NCBI RefSeq assembly: GCF_016820655.1
Contig: NZ_WSFT01000013.1
Location: 1 to 64,000, forward strand
From: Anaeromonas frigoriresistens
Lineage (GTDB): Bacteria; Bacillota; Clostridia; Tissierellales; SIT17
DNA: 64,000 bases
Direction of reading: 5' to 3'
In this document: in pieces, positions 25,441 to 33,341 of the stretch
Layout of the letters: each line of letters opens with the position of its first letter
How positions within the stretch are numbered: position 1 is the stretch's first letter
Position numbers and translations under genes: made by a program
The notes under the pieces: model-generated
Database searches by the model: none
Told to the model about the DNA's origin: nothing
The model's input: only the letters and a program-made list of their open reading frames with translations

Positions 25441-25484
25441 TGATAAATAAAAAGGATATCTTAAGATATCCTTTTTATTTATCA
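25441..25484. terminator. Bidirectional terminator, 44-bp palindrome
   Basis: An exact 44-bp palindrome centred on TTAA, with AAAAAGG and CCTTTTT arms. It lies at the 3' end of the ATPase gene (stop at 25475), and its arms carry the T-run needed on either strand. Confidence 0.7.
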
Positions 25485-26548
25485 TATTTTAATATTCTGT
25501 TTATTAATTCTTTTTCTAAGTAATCAACATCATTAAAATTCATATTGGGAATATAAAATTTTTCTAACTTATCATGTAAAGATTTAGCTTCTTTTAAATT
25601 TTCTATAGCTCTTGCTATTAATTCATTTACTAATTTTCTATCTTCTTCTATTTTTTCTCTATATTTATCAATTATATTATTATTTATATATTGATTTAAA
25701 TTAAGAGTATTATTTTTATCTTTAAAAGCATCACTAATCGTTATACCAACTTTTATATCTTTAATATATACTGATTCTATTTTCTCTGGAATTAAGGGCG
25801 TATGTAACACCTCAACATCTAAACCTCTCTCTATTGCACTATAGAATATTTTTTCTAGAACTGTAGTTTTCCCTGTTCCATAATCCCCCTTTATCCCGTA
25901 AACTTTCGCAGCATTTGATAATATAGACTCAGTATACTCAATATGACCATTAGGCGTATATGCACTACCGAATAAATGTCTTATTTTACCTTTCTTATCT
26001 GAATAAGGACTTCCCATAAATATTTCAGAAATAAACTCATTTACTGCTAGGTTAACCTTACCAAAGATCATAGATTCTGAATTCTTCTCAATAATATCTT
26101 CTACTATAGGTCTTGAAGCCATTAAAAATTTATATGCTCTTTTAAAACATTTACTAACTTCACTGTTTACAGATAATATTTCTTCTTTCTTTTCCTCTAC
26201 TTTATCTTTATCCCAGAAATCACCCATATTTACAATCTCATCAACAGCTCCAGGATTTTTAGGGTCTACTATATGAGGTGCTGTTCCATCTACCATGGCA
26301 ACTCTAAGCTTTGGTATAACTATTCCATCAAGAGAATTATTATCTGAAGAACAATGATGATATTCTACAGCATATCCTATGTTATTAAGATGTTTACCTA
26401 TTTTTTTCATAATTGAAGATTTTCCTACTCCTGGACCACCTTTAAGTACAAAAATCCTATTTGCGTCTTGTTCTATTATATAATCATAATATGAGTAAAA
26501 CCCTTTCGATGTATTTCCCCCTGGAAAGAAATTCCTAATTGTAGACAT
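25475..26548 (-). CDS. PRK06851-type double P-loop ATPase
   Basis: 357 residues with two separate Walker A motifs: KGGPGVGKSS (about 36-45) and GDYGTGKTT (about 227-235). The region between includes HHCSSDNNSLDG and VAMVDGTAPHIVDPKNPG, features I associate with an uncharacterised ATPase family (PRK06851-like) common in spore-forming Clostridia and Bacilli. A role in sporulation or nucleic-acid handling is speculation. The C-terminal 80 residues are helical and probably coiled coil. The start ATG follows AAAGGGG by 7 nt. Monocistronic. Confidence 0.75.
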   Translation of the reverse strand: MSTIRNFFPGGNTSKGFYSYYDYIIEQDANRIFVLKGGPGVGKSSIMKKIGKHLNNIGYAVEYHHCSSDNNSLDGIVIPKLRVAMVDGTAPHIVDPKNPGAVDEIVNMGDFWDKDKVEEKKEEILSVNSEVSKCFKRAYKFLMASRPIVEDIIEKNSESMIFGKVNLAVNEFISEIFMGSPYSDKKGKIRHLFGSAYTPNGHIEYTESILSNAAKVYGIKGDYGTGKTTVLEKIFYSAIERGLDVEVLHTPLIPEKIESVYIKDIKVGITISDAFKDKNNTLNLNQYINNNIIDKYREKIEEDRKLVNELIARAIENLKEAKSLHDKLEKFYIPNMNFNDVDYLEKELINRILKYDK

Positions 26549-26679
26549 TGTTTAACCCCTTTCATATCTTAATAATTTTAATCCTACTCTATACTATATA
26601 TACTCTTTGCAAATGGTCACAAATATATTAAATATAATAATAATTATGAAAGATTCTGATTTATAATTCTTTTATTAAT

Positions 26680-26943
26680 CTATTTCTTATCTTTATTAAT
26701 GTTAAATTGTTTTATTAGTTTTTCTTTCTCATATTTATTAAGTTTTTTTATTGCATATTCTCTCTTAGTAGCTTCACTTTTCGATTGATAAGCCTCATAA
26801 TATTCTAATAACACTGGTATTCTACCTCTTGTATACTTAGCTCCTTTTCCACTGTTATGGACCTCTAATCTTTTTTGGATATTTGTTGTCCAGCCAGTAT
26901 AAAGAGTATTATCTTTACATCTTAATATATATACGTAGTTCAT
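26680..26943 (-). CDS. GIY-YIG nuclease superfamily protein
   Basis: 87 residues, a minimal GIY-YIG domain. YVYILRCKDNTLYTGWT carries the two motif halves (YVYIL and YTGWT), then RLEVHNSGKGAKYTRGRIP with the conserved Arg, and SEATKREYAIKKL with the catalytic Glu region. The family resembles UvrC and Slx1 nuclease domains; these short bacterial homologues (YhbQ/YazA type) have no fixed role. Cytosolic. The ATG is followed by the methyltransferase gene 47 bp upstream in the same direction. Confidence 0.92.
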   Translation of the reverse strand: MNYVYILRCKDNTLYTGWTTNIQKRLEVHNSGKGAKYTRGRIPVLLEYYEAYQSKSEATKREYAIKKLNKYEKEKLIKQFNINKDKK

Positions 26944-26990
26944 TAAATCATCCTATCATAAAATATTTACTTATTATTTTATCATATCAT

Positions 26991-27785
26991 TCATTTTCTA
27001 CTCTCAGATGTTTTCCTACCCATTAATAATACTCCTGAGTAATTTTTGTCTATGCTTCCTCCATATTGATTAATTGTTTTAATCATTTCATTGAATAGTT
27101 TATATCTTATCTCTTCATCCAATAATCTATAGGAGGGATTTGTACTTAATAATTTAATATACTCATCTGATGTATATTCTTTATGCCAAGAATATTTACA
27201 TGCTTTAATGTTATCAAAACAATTAGAGTTAAGAATTTCATTTTTTCTATTATATATTTCATCATCAAGGTTAGGTAATTTTAAATCAATCAATCCTGGC
27301 ACATATTTTCTATATATTTTTCTTAATTGTATATCTAACTCTTTATTTCCAGGAGTCTCCATAGACCAAAACAGTCCAATAAAACCCTCTCTTTTTAAGT
27401 ATTTGTAAGCTTTATTATACCCAATTTCTGGTGGTATAAAGTGAAAGGCATTAACTGAAAGCACTATATCATAATCCAGGGATACCCCTTCCCAATCTTC
27501 AAATGAAGATATATTTATGTTGAACTTTTTATATTTATTAAACTTTTTCCATAAATAAGTTCCTAAGTTATATTCAATTTCTATGCCAGTTATATTAGTA
27601 ACACCTAATTGTAAAAGCTTTTCAGTTGCTTTTCCTGTTCCACATCCAATTTCTAATATTTTATCATTTTTATCACAGTTACTATATTTTAATATATCCT
27701 TAAACACGTCAATAGGATATTCAGAAGCTAGTCTATCGTATTCAGAAAATATATTATGTGAGCTTTTTCTTTTTAATTTGTCCAT
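26991..27785 (-). CDS. Class I SAM-dependent methyltransferase
   Basis: 264 residues. SAM-binding motif I is ILEIGCGTGKATEKL (about 44-58), motif II IEIEYNLG, and YDIVLSVNAFHFIPPE (about 108-123) corresponds to the post-II/IV region of methyltransferase type 11/25 proteins. The C-terminal YSWHKEYTSDEYIKLLST is typical of a subfamily of small-molecule methyltransferases annotated only generally. Substrate unknown. Start is supported by GAGGGAT 6 nt upstream. It is divergent from thyA across a spacer with short palindromes. Confidence 0.87.
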   Translation of the reverse strand: MDKLKRKSSHNIFSEYDRLASEYPIDVFKDILKYSNCDKNDKILEIGCGTGKATEKLLQLGVTNITGIEIEYNLGTYLWKKFNKYKKFNINISSFEDWEGVSLDYDIVLSVNAFHFIPPEIGYNKAYKYLKREGFIGLFWSMETPGNKELDIQLRKIYRKYVPGLIDLKLPNLDDEIYNRKNEILNSNCFDNIKACKYSWHKEYTSDEYIKLLSTNPSYRLLDEEIRYKLFNEMIKTINQYGGSIDKNYSGVLLMGRKTSESRK

Positions 27786-27975
27786 ATTATATCCCTCATT
27801 TTTAATTTTACATTATATATTACTATATTTAAATTAGATTGTTTATATGATAGTTATCCCATAGGGGATTCATTATATATACCCTAGGGATATGATACTA
27901 TTTGAAGATAATTTACTTTATTAACTTATACCTATGATATAATTAATATTAAAATGTATTTAAGGAGGTTACAAA

Positions 27976-28803
27976 GTGACAAAAGCTGATATTTTATATG
28001 TAAATAATATTAAAGAAATTATAGAAGATGGATATAGTACAGAAGATGGTAAGGTCCGCCCCCACTATAAGGATGGTACCCCTGCCCATACTCTATTTAT
28101 TACTCAAGTATATGAAAAATATGATATTTCTAAAGGGGAATTTCCAATTACTACACTGAGACCTACAGCTTGGAAAAGTGGTATCAAAGAAATTCTATGG
28201 ATATATCAAGACCAAAGTAACAAACTTGAAGTATTAAAGAATAAATATAACATTCATTGGTGGGATGATTGGAATGTTGGAGATGGAACTATTGGACAAA
28301 GATATGGAGCAACTGTAAAAAAGTATGATTTAATGAATAAATTATTAAATGGTATAAAAGACCAACCCTATGGAAGAAGACATATAATAGATATGTATCA
28401 ATACTCTGATTTTGAAGAAACGAAAGGATTACATCCCTGTGCATTTATGACTGAATGGAGTGTAAGAGGGGAATATTTAGATGTGACATTAATACAGCGT
28501 TCAAACGATTATCTTGTAGCTGGACATATAAATAAAATCCAGTATGTGGCATTACTTATGATGGTAGCAAAGGCTACTGGATATAAGCCTGGTATATTTG
28601 CCCATCATATTCAAAATCTACATATTTACGATAGACACATTTCACAAGCAAAAGAATTATTACAAAGAAAGCCTAGTGATAAAAATCCTAAATTGATATT
28701 AGATACTGATAAGACCAATTTCTATGATTTTACTCTAGATGATTTTAAAATGGTTGACTACGAACCAATAAAACCTCAACTTAAATTCGAATTAGCTATA
28801 TAA
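27976..28803 (+). CDS. thyA: Thymidylate synthase (ThyA type)
   Basis: 275 residues. It makes dTMP from dUMP using methylene-tetrahydrofolate. The catalytic Cys is in [10 protein letters not shown] (near residue 155). The dUMP-binding segment [13 protein letters not shown] aligns without gaps to the usual QRSxDxxLGxPFN, keeping the Asn but replacing the LGxPF part, and IYDRHISQ gives the distal His-Ile-Tyr-type motif. GQRYGAT is also present. It starts at GTG, 6 nt after AAGGAGG. The folA gene follows after 13 bp, the usual pairing because ThyA produces dihydrofolate. Confidence 0.92.
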   Translation: MTKADILYVNNIKEIIEDGYSTEDGKVRPHYKDGTPAHTLFITQVYEKYDISKGEFPITTLRPTAWKSGIKEILWIYQDQSNKLEVLKNKYNIHWWDDWNVGDGTIGQRYGATVKKYDLMNKLLNGIKDQPYGRRHIIDMYQYSDFEETKGLHPCAFMTEWSVRGEYLDVTLIQRSNDYLVAGHINKIQYVALLMMVAKATGYKPGIFAHHIQNLHIYDRHISQAKELLQRKPSDKNPKLILDTDKTNFYDFTLDDFKMVDYEPIKPQLKFELAI

Positions 28804-28816
28804 TGGAGGTATTAAT

Positions 28817-29308
28817 ATGAATATTAGTATGATAGTAGCTCTAGATAAGAATAATGGTATAGGTAATGAAAATAAATTATTAGCTCATATTCCAGAGGAT
28901 CTAAAATATTTTAAAAATGTTACGAATGGTCAAATTATTGTTATGGGATATAATACTTATCTATCCCTTCCCAAAAGACCTTTACCTAATAGAATCAATA
29001 TCGTCCTAACAAGAAAAAACATTAATTTAGATGGTGCAATAGTAGTAAATAGTATAGACAGACTTCTTGATCATCTTAAAGAATATAAAGATAAAGAGAT
29101 ATTTATCTGTGGAGGAGCATCTATTTATGAACAAATGATGCCCTACTCAAATAAATTGTATATAACCCATATATTTAATGAATTTTCAGCAGATACTTTT
29201 TTCCCTAAAATAGAAGAGGAAGAATGGAATATAGACAGTATTAGTGGTGATTTTGAAAACATCTATAATAAATATCCTCATGTTTTTACCATATATAAAC
29301 GAAAATAG
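28817..29308 (+). CDS. folA: Dihydrofolate reductase
   Basis: 163 residues. MNISMIVALDKNNGIGNENKLLAHIPEDLKYFK shows the substrate site with the catalytic acid (Glu in IPEDLKYF), VMGYNTYLSLP the NADPH-binding loop, and IFICGGASIYEQMMPY the second nucleotide loop. It reduces dihydrofolate to tetrahydrofolate and completes the thymidylate cycle with thyA, 13 bp upstream. GGAGGT precedes the ATG. A terminator follows at once. Confidence 0.95.
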   Translation: MNISMIVALDKNNGIGNENKLLAHIPEDLKYFKNVTNGQIIVMGYNTYLSLPKRPLPNRINIVLTRKNINLDGAIVVNSIDRLLDHLKEYKDKEIFICGGASIYEQMMPYSNKLYITHIFNEFSADTFFPKIEEEEWNIDSISGDFENIYNKYPHVFTIYKRK

Positions 29309-29330
29309 ACTCTATAGAGTCTATTTTTTA
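29302..29330 (+). terminator. thyA-folA terminator
   Basis: Perfect 26-bp palindrome (29302-29327, centre CTATAG) overlapping the folA stop codon and ending in T6. Confidence 0.8.
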
Positions 29331-30341
29331 TTATCTATATATATTTATCATATCTTTAATAGCTGAGGAAGCAGCCCCTTTAGGAGAGGATTCTCCACCT
29401 GATACTACTATTTTACCCATGTCTTTTGTATAGTAGACTATTCCCTTCTCTTTTCCATCTACGTAATATAGAGGATTAGATTGAGATATTTCCATAGGCC
29501 TTACTTCTATACCTTCATCATCTGCAATTCCTATTAGTTTAATTTTATTTCCTTTTCTTTTTTCTTCTCTAATCTTTTCTATACTTATATTCTCAATACC
29601 TTCTATTTTAATACTTTTATAATTCATTGTACTAGTCAGTAAAGATTTCGTAAGAATATATAGCTTATTTGCTGTATCTATTCCTTTTATATCATAGTCT
29701 ATATTTTTTTCAGCTATTCCCTCTTCTTGAGATCTTTTAATTATTTGGTCAAAATTTTCTTCTTTATTATACATTTCAGTCAAAATATAATTACTAGTAC
29801 CATTTAAAATACCTTCAATCCTGTCTATTTTAGTTGAAGATAGACTATATAACCCTACATCCATAGAAGGCAATGCTGCCATTGTTGCTCCACTATATTT
29901 TATTTGAGAATTTGATTCTATTTTCATTTCCATGATTTCGTCAAAGTATTTTACTAATGCTCCCTTTGATAAGGATACCACGTCCATTTTATTTTTAATG
30001 GCCCATTTGATATATGAATACCCTGGTTCTCCAGTATTTATGTCAGTAGGTGTTGACTCTATTAGTAGACCCCCTTTAATATCATTAAGAGTCTTAGACT
30101 TTATTCTTTTGTTTTTAGCGTAATTTTCTAATGAAGAAGAACCCAAACCATACAATGATAAATCATCTATATCTATCCCTTCTTCCTGATAGAGCAGAAA
30201 CTTACTGCCAATAACAGCAACGACAATAAACTCAATATTGTACTTTTTAGTAAAAAGTACCCTGTATTCTTTTAAAAGTTTTAATATTTCCTTTGCTACT
30301 TTGCCATATCCTGAAATAATTATTTTTTTCTTCATTATCAT
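29331..30341 (-). CDS. hom: Homoserine dehydrogenase-like protein
   Basis: About 336 residues. The NAD(P)-binding loop is SGYGKVAKEILKLL (about 8-21), and the catalytic domain signature NGTSNYILTEM (about 184-194) plus GIAEKNIDYDIKGIDTANKL follows. These are the substrate-binding and dimer motifs of homoserine dehydrogenase, which reduces aspartate semialdehyde to homoserine. The usual C-terminal ACT regulatory domain is absent, so threonine feedback is not expected. The ATG at 30341 is preferred over the GTG at 30344 by spacing from AAGGA. The start overlaps the stop of the upstream gene region (TAGTGATG), which implies coupling. Confidence 0.85.
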   Translation of the reverse strand: MIMKKKIIISGYGKVAKEILKLLKEYRVLFTKKYNIEFIVVAVIGSKFLLYQEEGIDIDDLSLYGLGSSSLENYAKNKRIKSKTLNDIKGGLLIESTPTDINTGEPGYSYIKWAIKNKMDVVSLSKGALVKYFDEIMEMKIESNSQIKYSGATMAALPSMDVGLYSLSSTKIDRIEGILNGTSNYILTEMYNKEENFDQIIKRSQEEGIAEKNIDYDIKGIDTANKLYILTKSLLTSTMNYKSIKIEGIENISIEKIREEKRKGNKIKLIGIADDEGIEVRPMEISQSNPLYYVDGKEKGIVYYTKDMGKIVVSGGESSPKGAASSAIKDMINIYR

Positions 30342-30343
30342 CA

Positions 30344-30643
30344 CTATTCCTTATCCTCAATTTCATAATCAACATCTTCAATAATATCCTTTTTTCTAAA
30401 TTTAATAACATTCTTTTTCTTTGGAATATATTTTTCTAAGTACTCTGATAATTTAGTCCATGAATAGAGCAACAGTACAATGTCATCTATCCAACCAACT
30501 AGTATAATTGGATCAGGTATAATATCAATAGGAGAAATAGTGTATGCTATTGCAAATATAATTAATAGTTTTTTAGGTATAGCCACATCACTATCTTTTA
30601 GAAATTTAGGTATCATAGTTAATTTATAAAAAAAATTTCTCAT
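30344..30643 (-). CDS. DUF1232 (YkvA-like) protein
   Basis: About 99 residues. The core ISPIDIIPDPIILVGWIDDIVLL is the DUF1232 signature, preceded by a hydrophobic helix (LLIIFAIAYT), and the C-terminal tail is acidic. Function unknown; homologues are small membrane-associated proteins. Three candidate ATGs lie in frame within ten bases (30652, 30649, 30643); the last has the best distance from TGAGGA. Its stop codon overlaps the start of the homoserine dehydrogenase gene. Confidence 0.82.
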   Translation of the reverse strand: MRNFFYKLTMIPKFLKDSDVAIPKKLLIIFAIAYTISPIDIIPDPIILVGWIDDIVLLLYSWTKLSEYLEKYIPKKKNVIKFRKKDIIEDVDYEIEDKE

Positions 30644-30715
30644 TAACATCATTCCTCATAATTTTATTTTATAATAATATTATATCAGTATATTTCATTT
30701 TAAAAAAGCATAGTT

Positions 30716-30745
30716 ACAAGAAAATAACCCGTAATAACGGGTTAT
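30716..30745 (-). terminator. Terminator after the DsrE-like gene
   Basis: ATAACCCGT (30724-30732) pairs with ACGGGTTAT (30737-30745); the minus-strand tail is TTTTCTTG. The stem covers the last codons of the gene. Confidence 0.65.
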
Positions 30746-31218
30746 ATAAATAGCTGTATATCTGATTCTAAAGCATCCTTTAAGTAATCATACACTTCCA
30801 TAGTTATAGCCTCATCAATTAACTCTTCTTCACTAAATCCCATGACCTCTTGAGAAAGTTTACAGGCATAGAATTTTACATTTTTATGTCTTGCCCCATC
30901 TAAAAAGTCTTTTAACATAGGCTTACCACTTTCTTTCATCATATGTTTTAACATTTTCTGTCCTGCTCCTAAAAAGTTCATATTAGAAATATTAAGATCT
31001 TCTGCACACTTAGGAGTCATACTTTTAAAAGCTTTCTGGTATAAAGTCTCATGTATATCTTCTTCATATCCTTCCTTTCTAATAACTAATAATCCCCAGA
31101 AGGCAAAAAAGATAGTGACTTCCATTCCCATCTCTCTAGCACCATTTGCTAATATCAATGCAGCTAAAGCTTTATCATACTCACCACTGAACACTAATAA
31201 ATTTAATCTTTTATTCAA
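30742..31218 (-). CDS. DsrE/DsrF/DrsH-like protein
   Basis: About 158 residues of the DsrE-like sulfur-relay/peroxiredoxin-like family. LNLLVFSGEYDKALAALILANGA is the first beta-alpha unit, VTIFFAFWGL the second, and the CKLSQEVMGF segment (Cys near residue 118) carries the conserved Cys before SxEVMG. These proteins are thought to bind sulfur or tRNA-thiolation partners. I choose TTG at 31218 because AAAGGGAG lies 7 nt upstream, while the longer ATG start at 31251 places that ribosome site inside the coding region. The site is part of a terminator-like hairpin (see 31217-31262). It lies 58 bp after the universal stress gene. Confidence 0.8.
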   Translation of the reverse strand: MNKRLNLLVFSGEYDKALAALILANGAREMGMEVTIFFAFWGLLVIRKEGYEEDIHETLYQKAFKSMTPKCAEDLNISNMNFLGAGQKMLKHMMKESGKPMLKDFLDGARHKNVKFYACKLSQEVMGFSEEELIDEAITMEVYDYLKDALESDIQLFI

Positions 31219-31262
31219 AAAAACACTCCCTTTCAGAAATATTTTTTCCATAGAGAGTGTTT
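31217..31262 (-). terminator. Terminator-like hairpin covering the DsrE ribosome site
   Basis: On the minus strand AAACACTC (left) pairs with GAGTGTTT (right) around a loop of about 20 nt, and T7 follows. The right arm is also the Shine-Dalgarno AAAGGGAGTG of the DsrE-like gene, and the T-run leads into its TTG start. It can act as an intrinsic terminator after the UspA-like gene and hide the ribosome site when folded. Confidence 0.55.
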
Positions 31263-31276
31263 ATAATTCTTTATTT

Positions 31277-31657
31277 TTAAATTATTAAAAATTGTCGTCC
31301 AGGTAAATGTTTTTTAAGCTTTAATGCTATACTATGATTTTGAATATCCTGTCCTTCTGGTGATGAACCCATAATAATATTAGTTATTCCTTTATCTTTA
31401 GCAAAATCCACCATTGCTTTTATTACATCTTTAGATCTAATAACTGTTAAATCAGCACCTACTTTTTTAGAAACTCTAAAAAGATATTCCAAGGCATCTC
31501 CATCATTATTTTCATACAAAAAAGTATCTTTTTCATTTACTACATGAATCACATACAACTCTTGTTGATCATTATCAATTTCTTTGTATCCATTTTCTAT
31601 TAATCTTTCACAAGTCTTTTGTTGAGTTACGCATACCATTACTTTTTTAGTTTTCAT
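31277..31657 (-). CDS. Universal stress protein-like (UspA fold)
   Basis: 126 residues. KKVMVCVTQQKTCERLIENG starts a UspA/KdpD-type alpha/beta fold, LYVIHVVNEKD is strand 2, VIRSKDVIKAMVDFAKDKGI the third unit, and NIIMGSSPEG the G-x-x-x nucleotide-binding turn. ATP binding is not certain because the usual G-2x-G-9x-G(S/T) is partly altered. It has its own promoter (31721-31748) and a leader of about 55 nt with AAAGGAGT before the ATG. The DsrE-like gene follows. Confidence 0.75.
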   Translation of the reverse strand: MKTKKVMVCVTQQKTCERLIENGYKEIDNDQQELYVIHVVNEKDTFLYENNDGDALEYLFRVSKKVGADLTVIRSKDVIKAMVDFAKDKGITNIIMGSSPEGQDIQNHSIALKLKKHLPGRQFLII

Positions 31658-31720
31658 ATATGACTCCTTTCAACGAATCGAATCAAAACTATAGATGTCA
31701 TTAACTTCTCCCCATTAAAT

Positions 31721-31748
31721 ATTATATCAAGTTTCCATATATATTCAA
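31721..31748 (-). promoter_or_regulatory. Promoter of the UspA-like gene
   Basis: TTGAAT (31743-31748), 16 bp, TATAAT (31721-31726) on the minus strand. Confidence 0.55.
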
Positions 31749-31769
31749 ATATTAACTTAAAAATAAGCA

Positions 31770-31795
31770 AAAATAAAAGAGCCCAAAAGGCTCTT
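31770..31795 (-). terminator. tRNA-Sec terminator
   Basis: AAGAGCC (31777-31783) pairs with GGCTCTT (31789-31795) around CAAAA; on the minus strand the tail is TTATTTTTG. It lies 9 bp beyond the encoded CCA of the tRNA. Confidence 0.75.
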
Positions 31796-31803
31796 ATCTA
31801 CTG

Positions 31804-31900
31804 TGGCGGGAATATGTGGGAATCGAACCCACCCAGGACGCTCCTAACGCCCCGAACTGGTTTTGAAGACCAGAAGGCACACCAGCACCCATCTACTCCC
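31804..31900 (-). tRNA. selC: tRNA-Sec (anticodon TCA)
   Basis: A 97-nt gene with encoded CCA (31804-31806). The acceptor begins GGGAGTAG and closes with ATATTCCC plus G73. The anticodon arm CTGGTCTTCAAAACCAG gives anticodon TCA, which reads UGA. The extra arm is long (about 22 nt, TTCGGGGCG...CGTCCTG), as in Sec tRNAs, and the T arm GTGGGTTCGATTCCCAC is canonical. These features separate it from suppressor or Ser tRNAs. It has its own consensus promoter and terminator and lies about 7 kb from selB in the same orientation. It supplies SelA and SelB. Confidence 0.95.
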
Positions 31901-31927
31901 ATAGATTATGTTATTTGACACTAGTAT

Positions 31928-31955
31928 ATTATAGCATATTTATACTATGTGTCAA
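31928..31955 (-). promoter_or_regulatory. Consensus promoter of tRNA-Sec
   Basis: TTGACA (31950-31955) and TATAAT (31928-31933) are perfect, with 16 bp between them. Transcription would start about 20 nt before the mature tRNA 5' end. Confidence 0.8.
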
Positions 31956-32022
31956 GGTTAATGTTAACATTTTTTAGCACACTTTTGACTCTTTATTCCA
32001 TTTGAATGCTTTGTGTGCAAAA

Positions 32023-32808
32023 TTAATGTTTTTCCCAAAGCATCCATGTTTCTTTACCCACTATATTAAATCCCATTTTACTATACATTAATTTAGGTGT
32101 ATCATCTTCTTCCGCCATAAGATATATTGTTTTGATATTTTTTTGTAGAGCAAATTCTTTTATAGAATTTAAAATACTGCTAGCTATTCCTTTACCCCTG
32201 AAACTATTCAACACTAGTAAACTTTCAATTCGTAATAGATGTTCGTTAATTAATACTTCACATTTACCCACTGGCACTTCATTTATGTAAGCTATAAAAT
32301 AAAATAAGTTATCTTTATTTTGTAAAAATACATTTTTTTTATGAGTATTGCATTTGTATAAAAATGCGAACCCATCATCTTCACCTTTTATTTCACATAT
32401 AATTCCGTCATATAACATTTTTTCATTATCAGCAATTTTCACAGTACATTCATTGTTTAGTTTGATAATATTCATTTTTTCAGTCTCGATCATCATGTAC
32501 AATAAACATGAAACTTCTATGCCTAATATTTTAAATTCATTCCAATCTAAAGAATAATCTGGTGCAAATAGAAAATTCATAAAAGATTTCTCTTTATTTT
32601 CCTCTATTTTTTCTTTAACCAAACTAAAAGCAATTTTATCGTCTAAACCACTCTTAACATAAGTAAAGTTATGGGTATACATGTTTTTAATATTTTTGTC
32701 TACATAAACTCTATAATTTTCATGATCAGTAAAAGTAGTATAATATGAAAGATATTCATCTTCACAGTCTTTTAATAGATCAACCCTATCTTTTAATAAG
32801 TTATCCAT
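32023..32808 (-). CDS. GNAT family acetyltransferase, two-part
   Basis: 261 residues. The C-terminal GNAT fold occupies about residues 120-261, with LLVLNSFRGKGIASSILNSI containing the acetyl-CoA loop RGKGIAS and KLMYSKMGFNIVGKETWM the final helix and strand. The N-terminal 120 residues are a diverged GNAT-like or helper domain of a kind seen in two-domain acetyltransferases. Substrate unknown. GGGGGATAT precedes ATG by a short distance. It is monocistronic, between tRNA-Sec and a gene-poor spacer. Confidence 0.83.
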   Translation of the reverse strand: MDNLLKDRVDLLKDCEDEYLSYYTTFTDHENYRVYVDKNIKNMYTHNFTYVKSGLDDKIAFSLVKEKIEENKEKSFMNFLFAPDYSLDWNEFKILGIEVSCLLYMMIETEKMNIIKLNNECTVKIADNEKMLYDGIICEIKGEDDGFAFLYKCNTHKKNVFLQNKDNLFYFIAYINEVPVGKCEVLINEHLLRIESLLVLNSFRGKGIASSILNSIKEFALQKNIKTIYLMAEEDDTPKLMYSKMGFNIVGKETWMLWEKH

Positions 32809-32983
32809 AATTATATCCCCCTATGTCTATGTAAATTAAATACATTATATTTACATAGTATTTACACTTTGTACCATACCTATTTAAATTTTTATATTAA
32901 TAAAAATTTAAAATAAAACCAACTCTTAAATTATAGCATGAAAGATACTGAATAAACAGTATGTTCTATTAATTCTATCTAAT

Positions 32984-33052
32984 TTATTCTTTATAAACTA
33001 TAGAACTACATACGCCACCGGTACCCATGTGACCATTTTGCGATTGAAAAAC
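32984..33052 (-). pseudogene. Short protein-tail relic (22 codons)
   Basis: A small frame between TAA codons reads VFQSQNGHMGTGGVCSSIV, then YKE and stop, in a patch that is clearly richer in G and C than the surrounding spacer (CGCCACCGGTACCC on the plus strand). It looks like the conserved C-terminus of a lost gene, perhaps from a mobile element, but I cannot name the family. The alternative is a short structured RNA. Nothing else in 32809-33341 looks coding; two hairpins (33077-33109 and 33230-33265) are listed separately. Confidence 0.3.
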
Positions 33053-33076
33053 TTACAACTATCCAAAACCAAACAA

Positions 33077-33109
33077 AACCACTTGAAACTTTAATCGTCT
33101 CAAGTGGTT
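33077..33109 (-). terminator. Candidate terminator, distal to the DUF4179 gene
   Basis: AACCACTTGA (33077-33086) pairs with TCAAGTGGTT (33100-33109); on the minus strand the tail is TTGTTTGGTTTT. It is more than 230 bp after the DUF4179 stop codon, so the assignment to that gene is tentative. Confidence 0.5.
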
Positions 33110-33229
33110 ATTAATCAGTATTATTCATAGCAATATTCAATTATGTAAAATCACTTCACAGGTTTTGGATACCATAAGGTACGATAAACTTTTATATTAA
33201 AGCATTTATTCCTTATGTCAAGATTTCAG

Positions 33230-33265
33230 TTAACTATTACGACGATTTGTCGTCGTAATAGTTAA
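33230..33265. repeat. Orphan 16-bp hairpin without T-tail
   Basis: TTAACTATTACGACGA (33230-33245) and its exact complement (33250-33265) flank the loop TTTG. Neither strand has a T-run after the stem, which argues against an ordinary intrinsic terminator. Confidence 0.6.
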
Positions 33266-33341
33266 ACATATAAAGATGAAAAACTTCACAATCTATTATT
33301 TCTAACTTCAATGTTTAAAATACTTTTCTAAAGTTTTTTTA

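Noticed and set aside
25475-26548. Defence-type ATPase
   Set aside because: The two P-loops and general sequence fit a widespread PRK06851-type family rather than known defence ATPases, and no nuclease or effector gene is cotranscribed.
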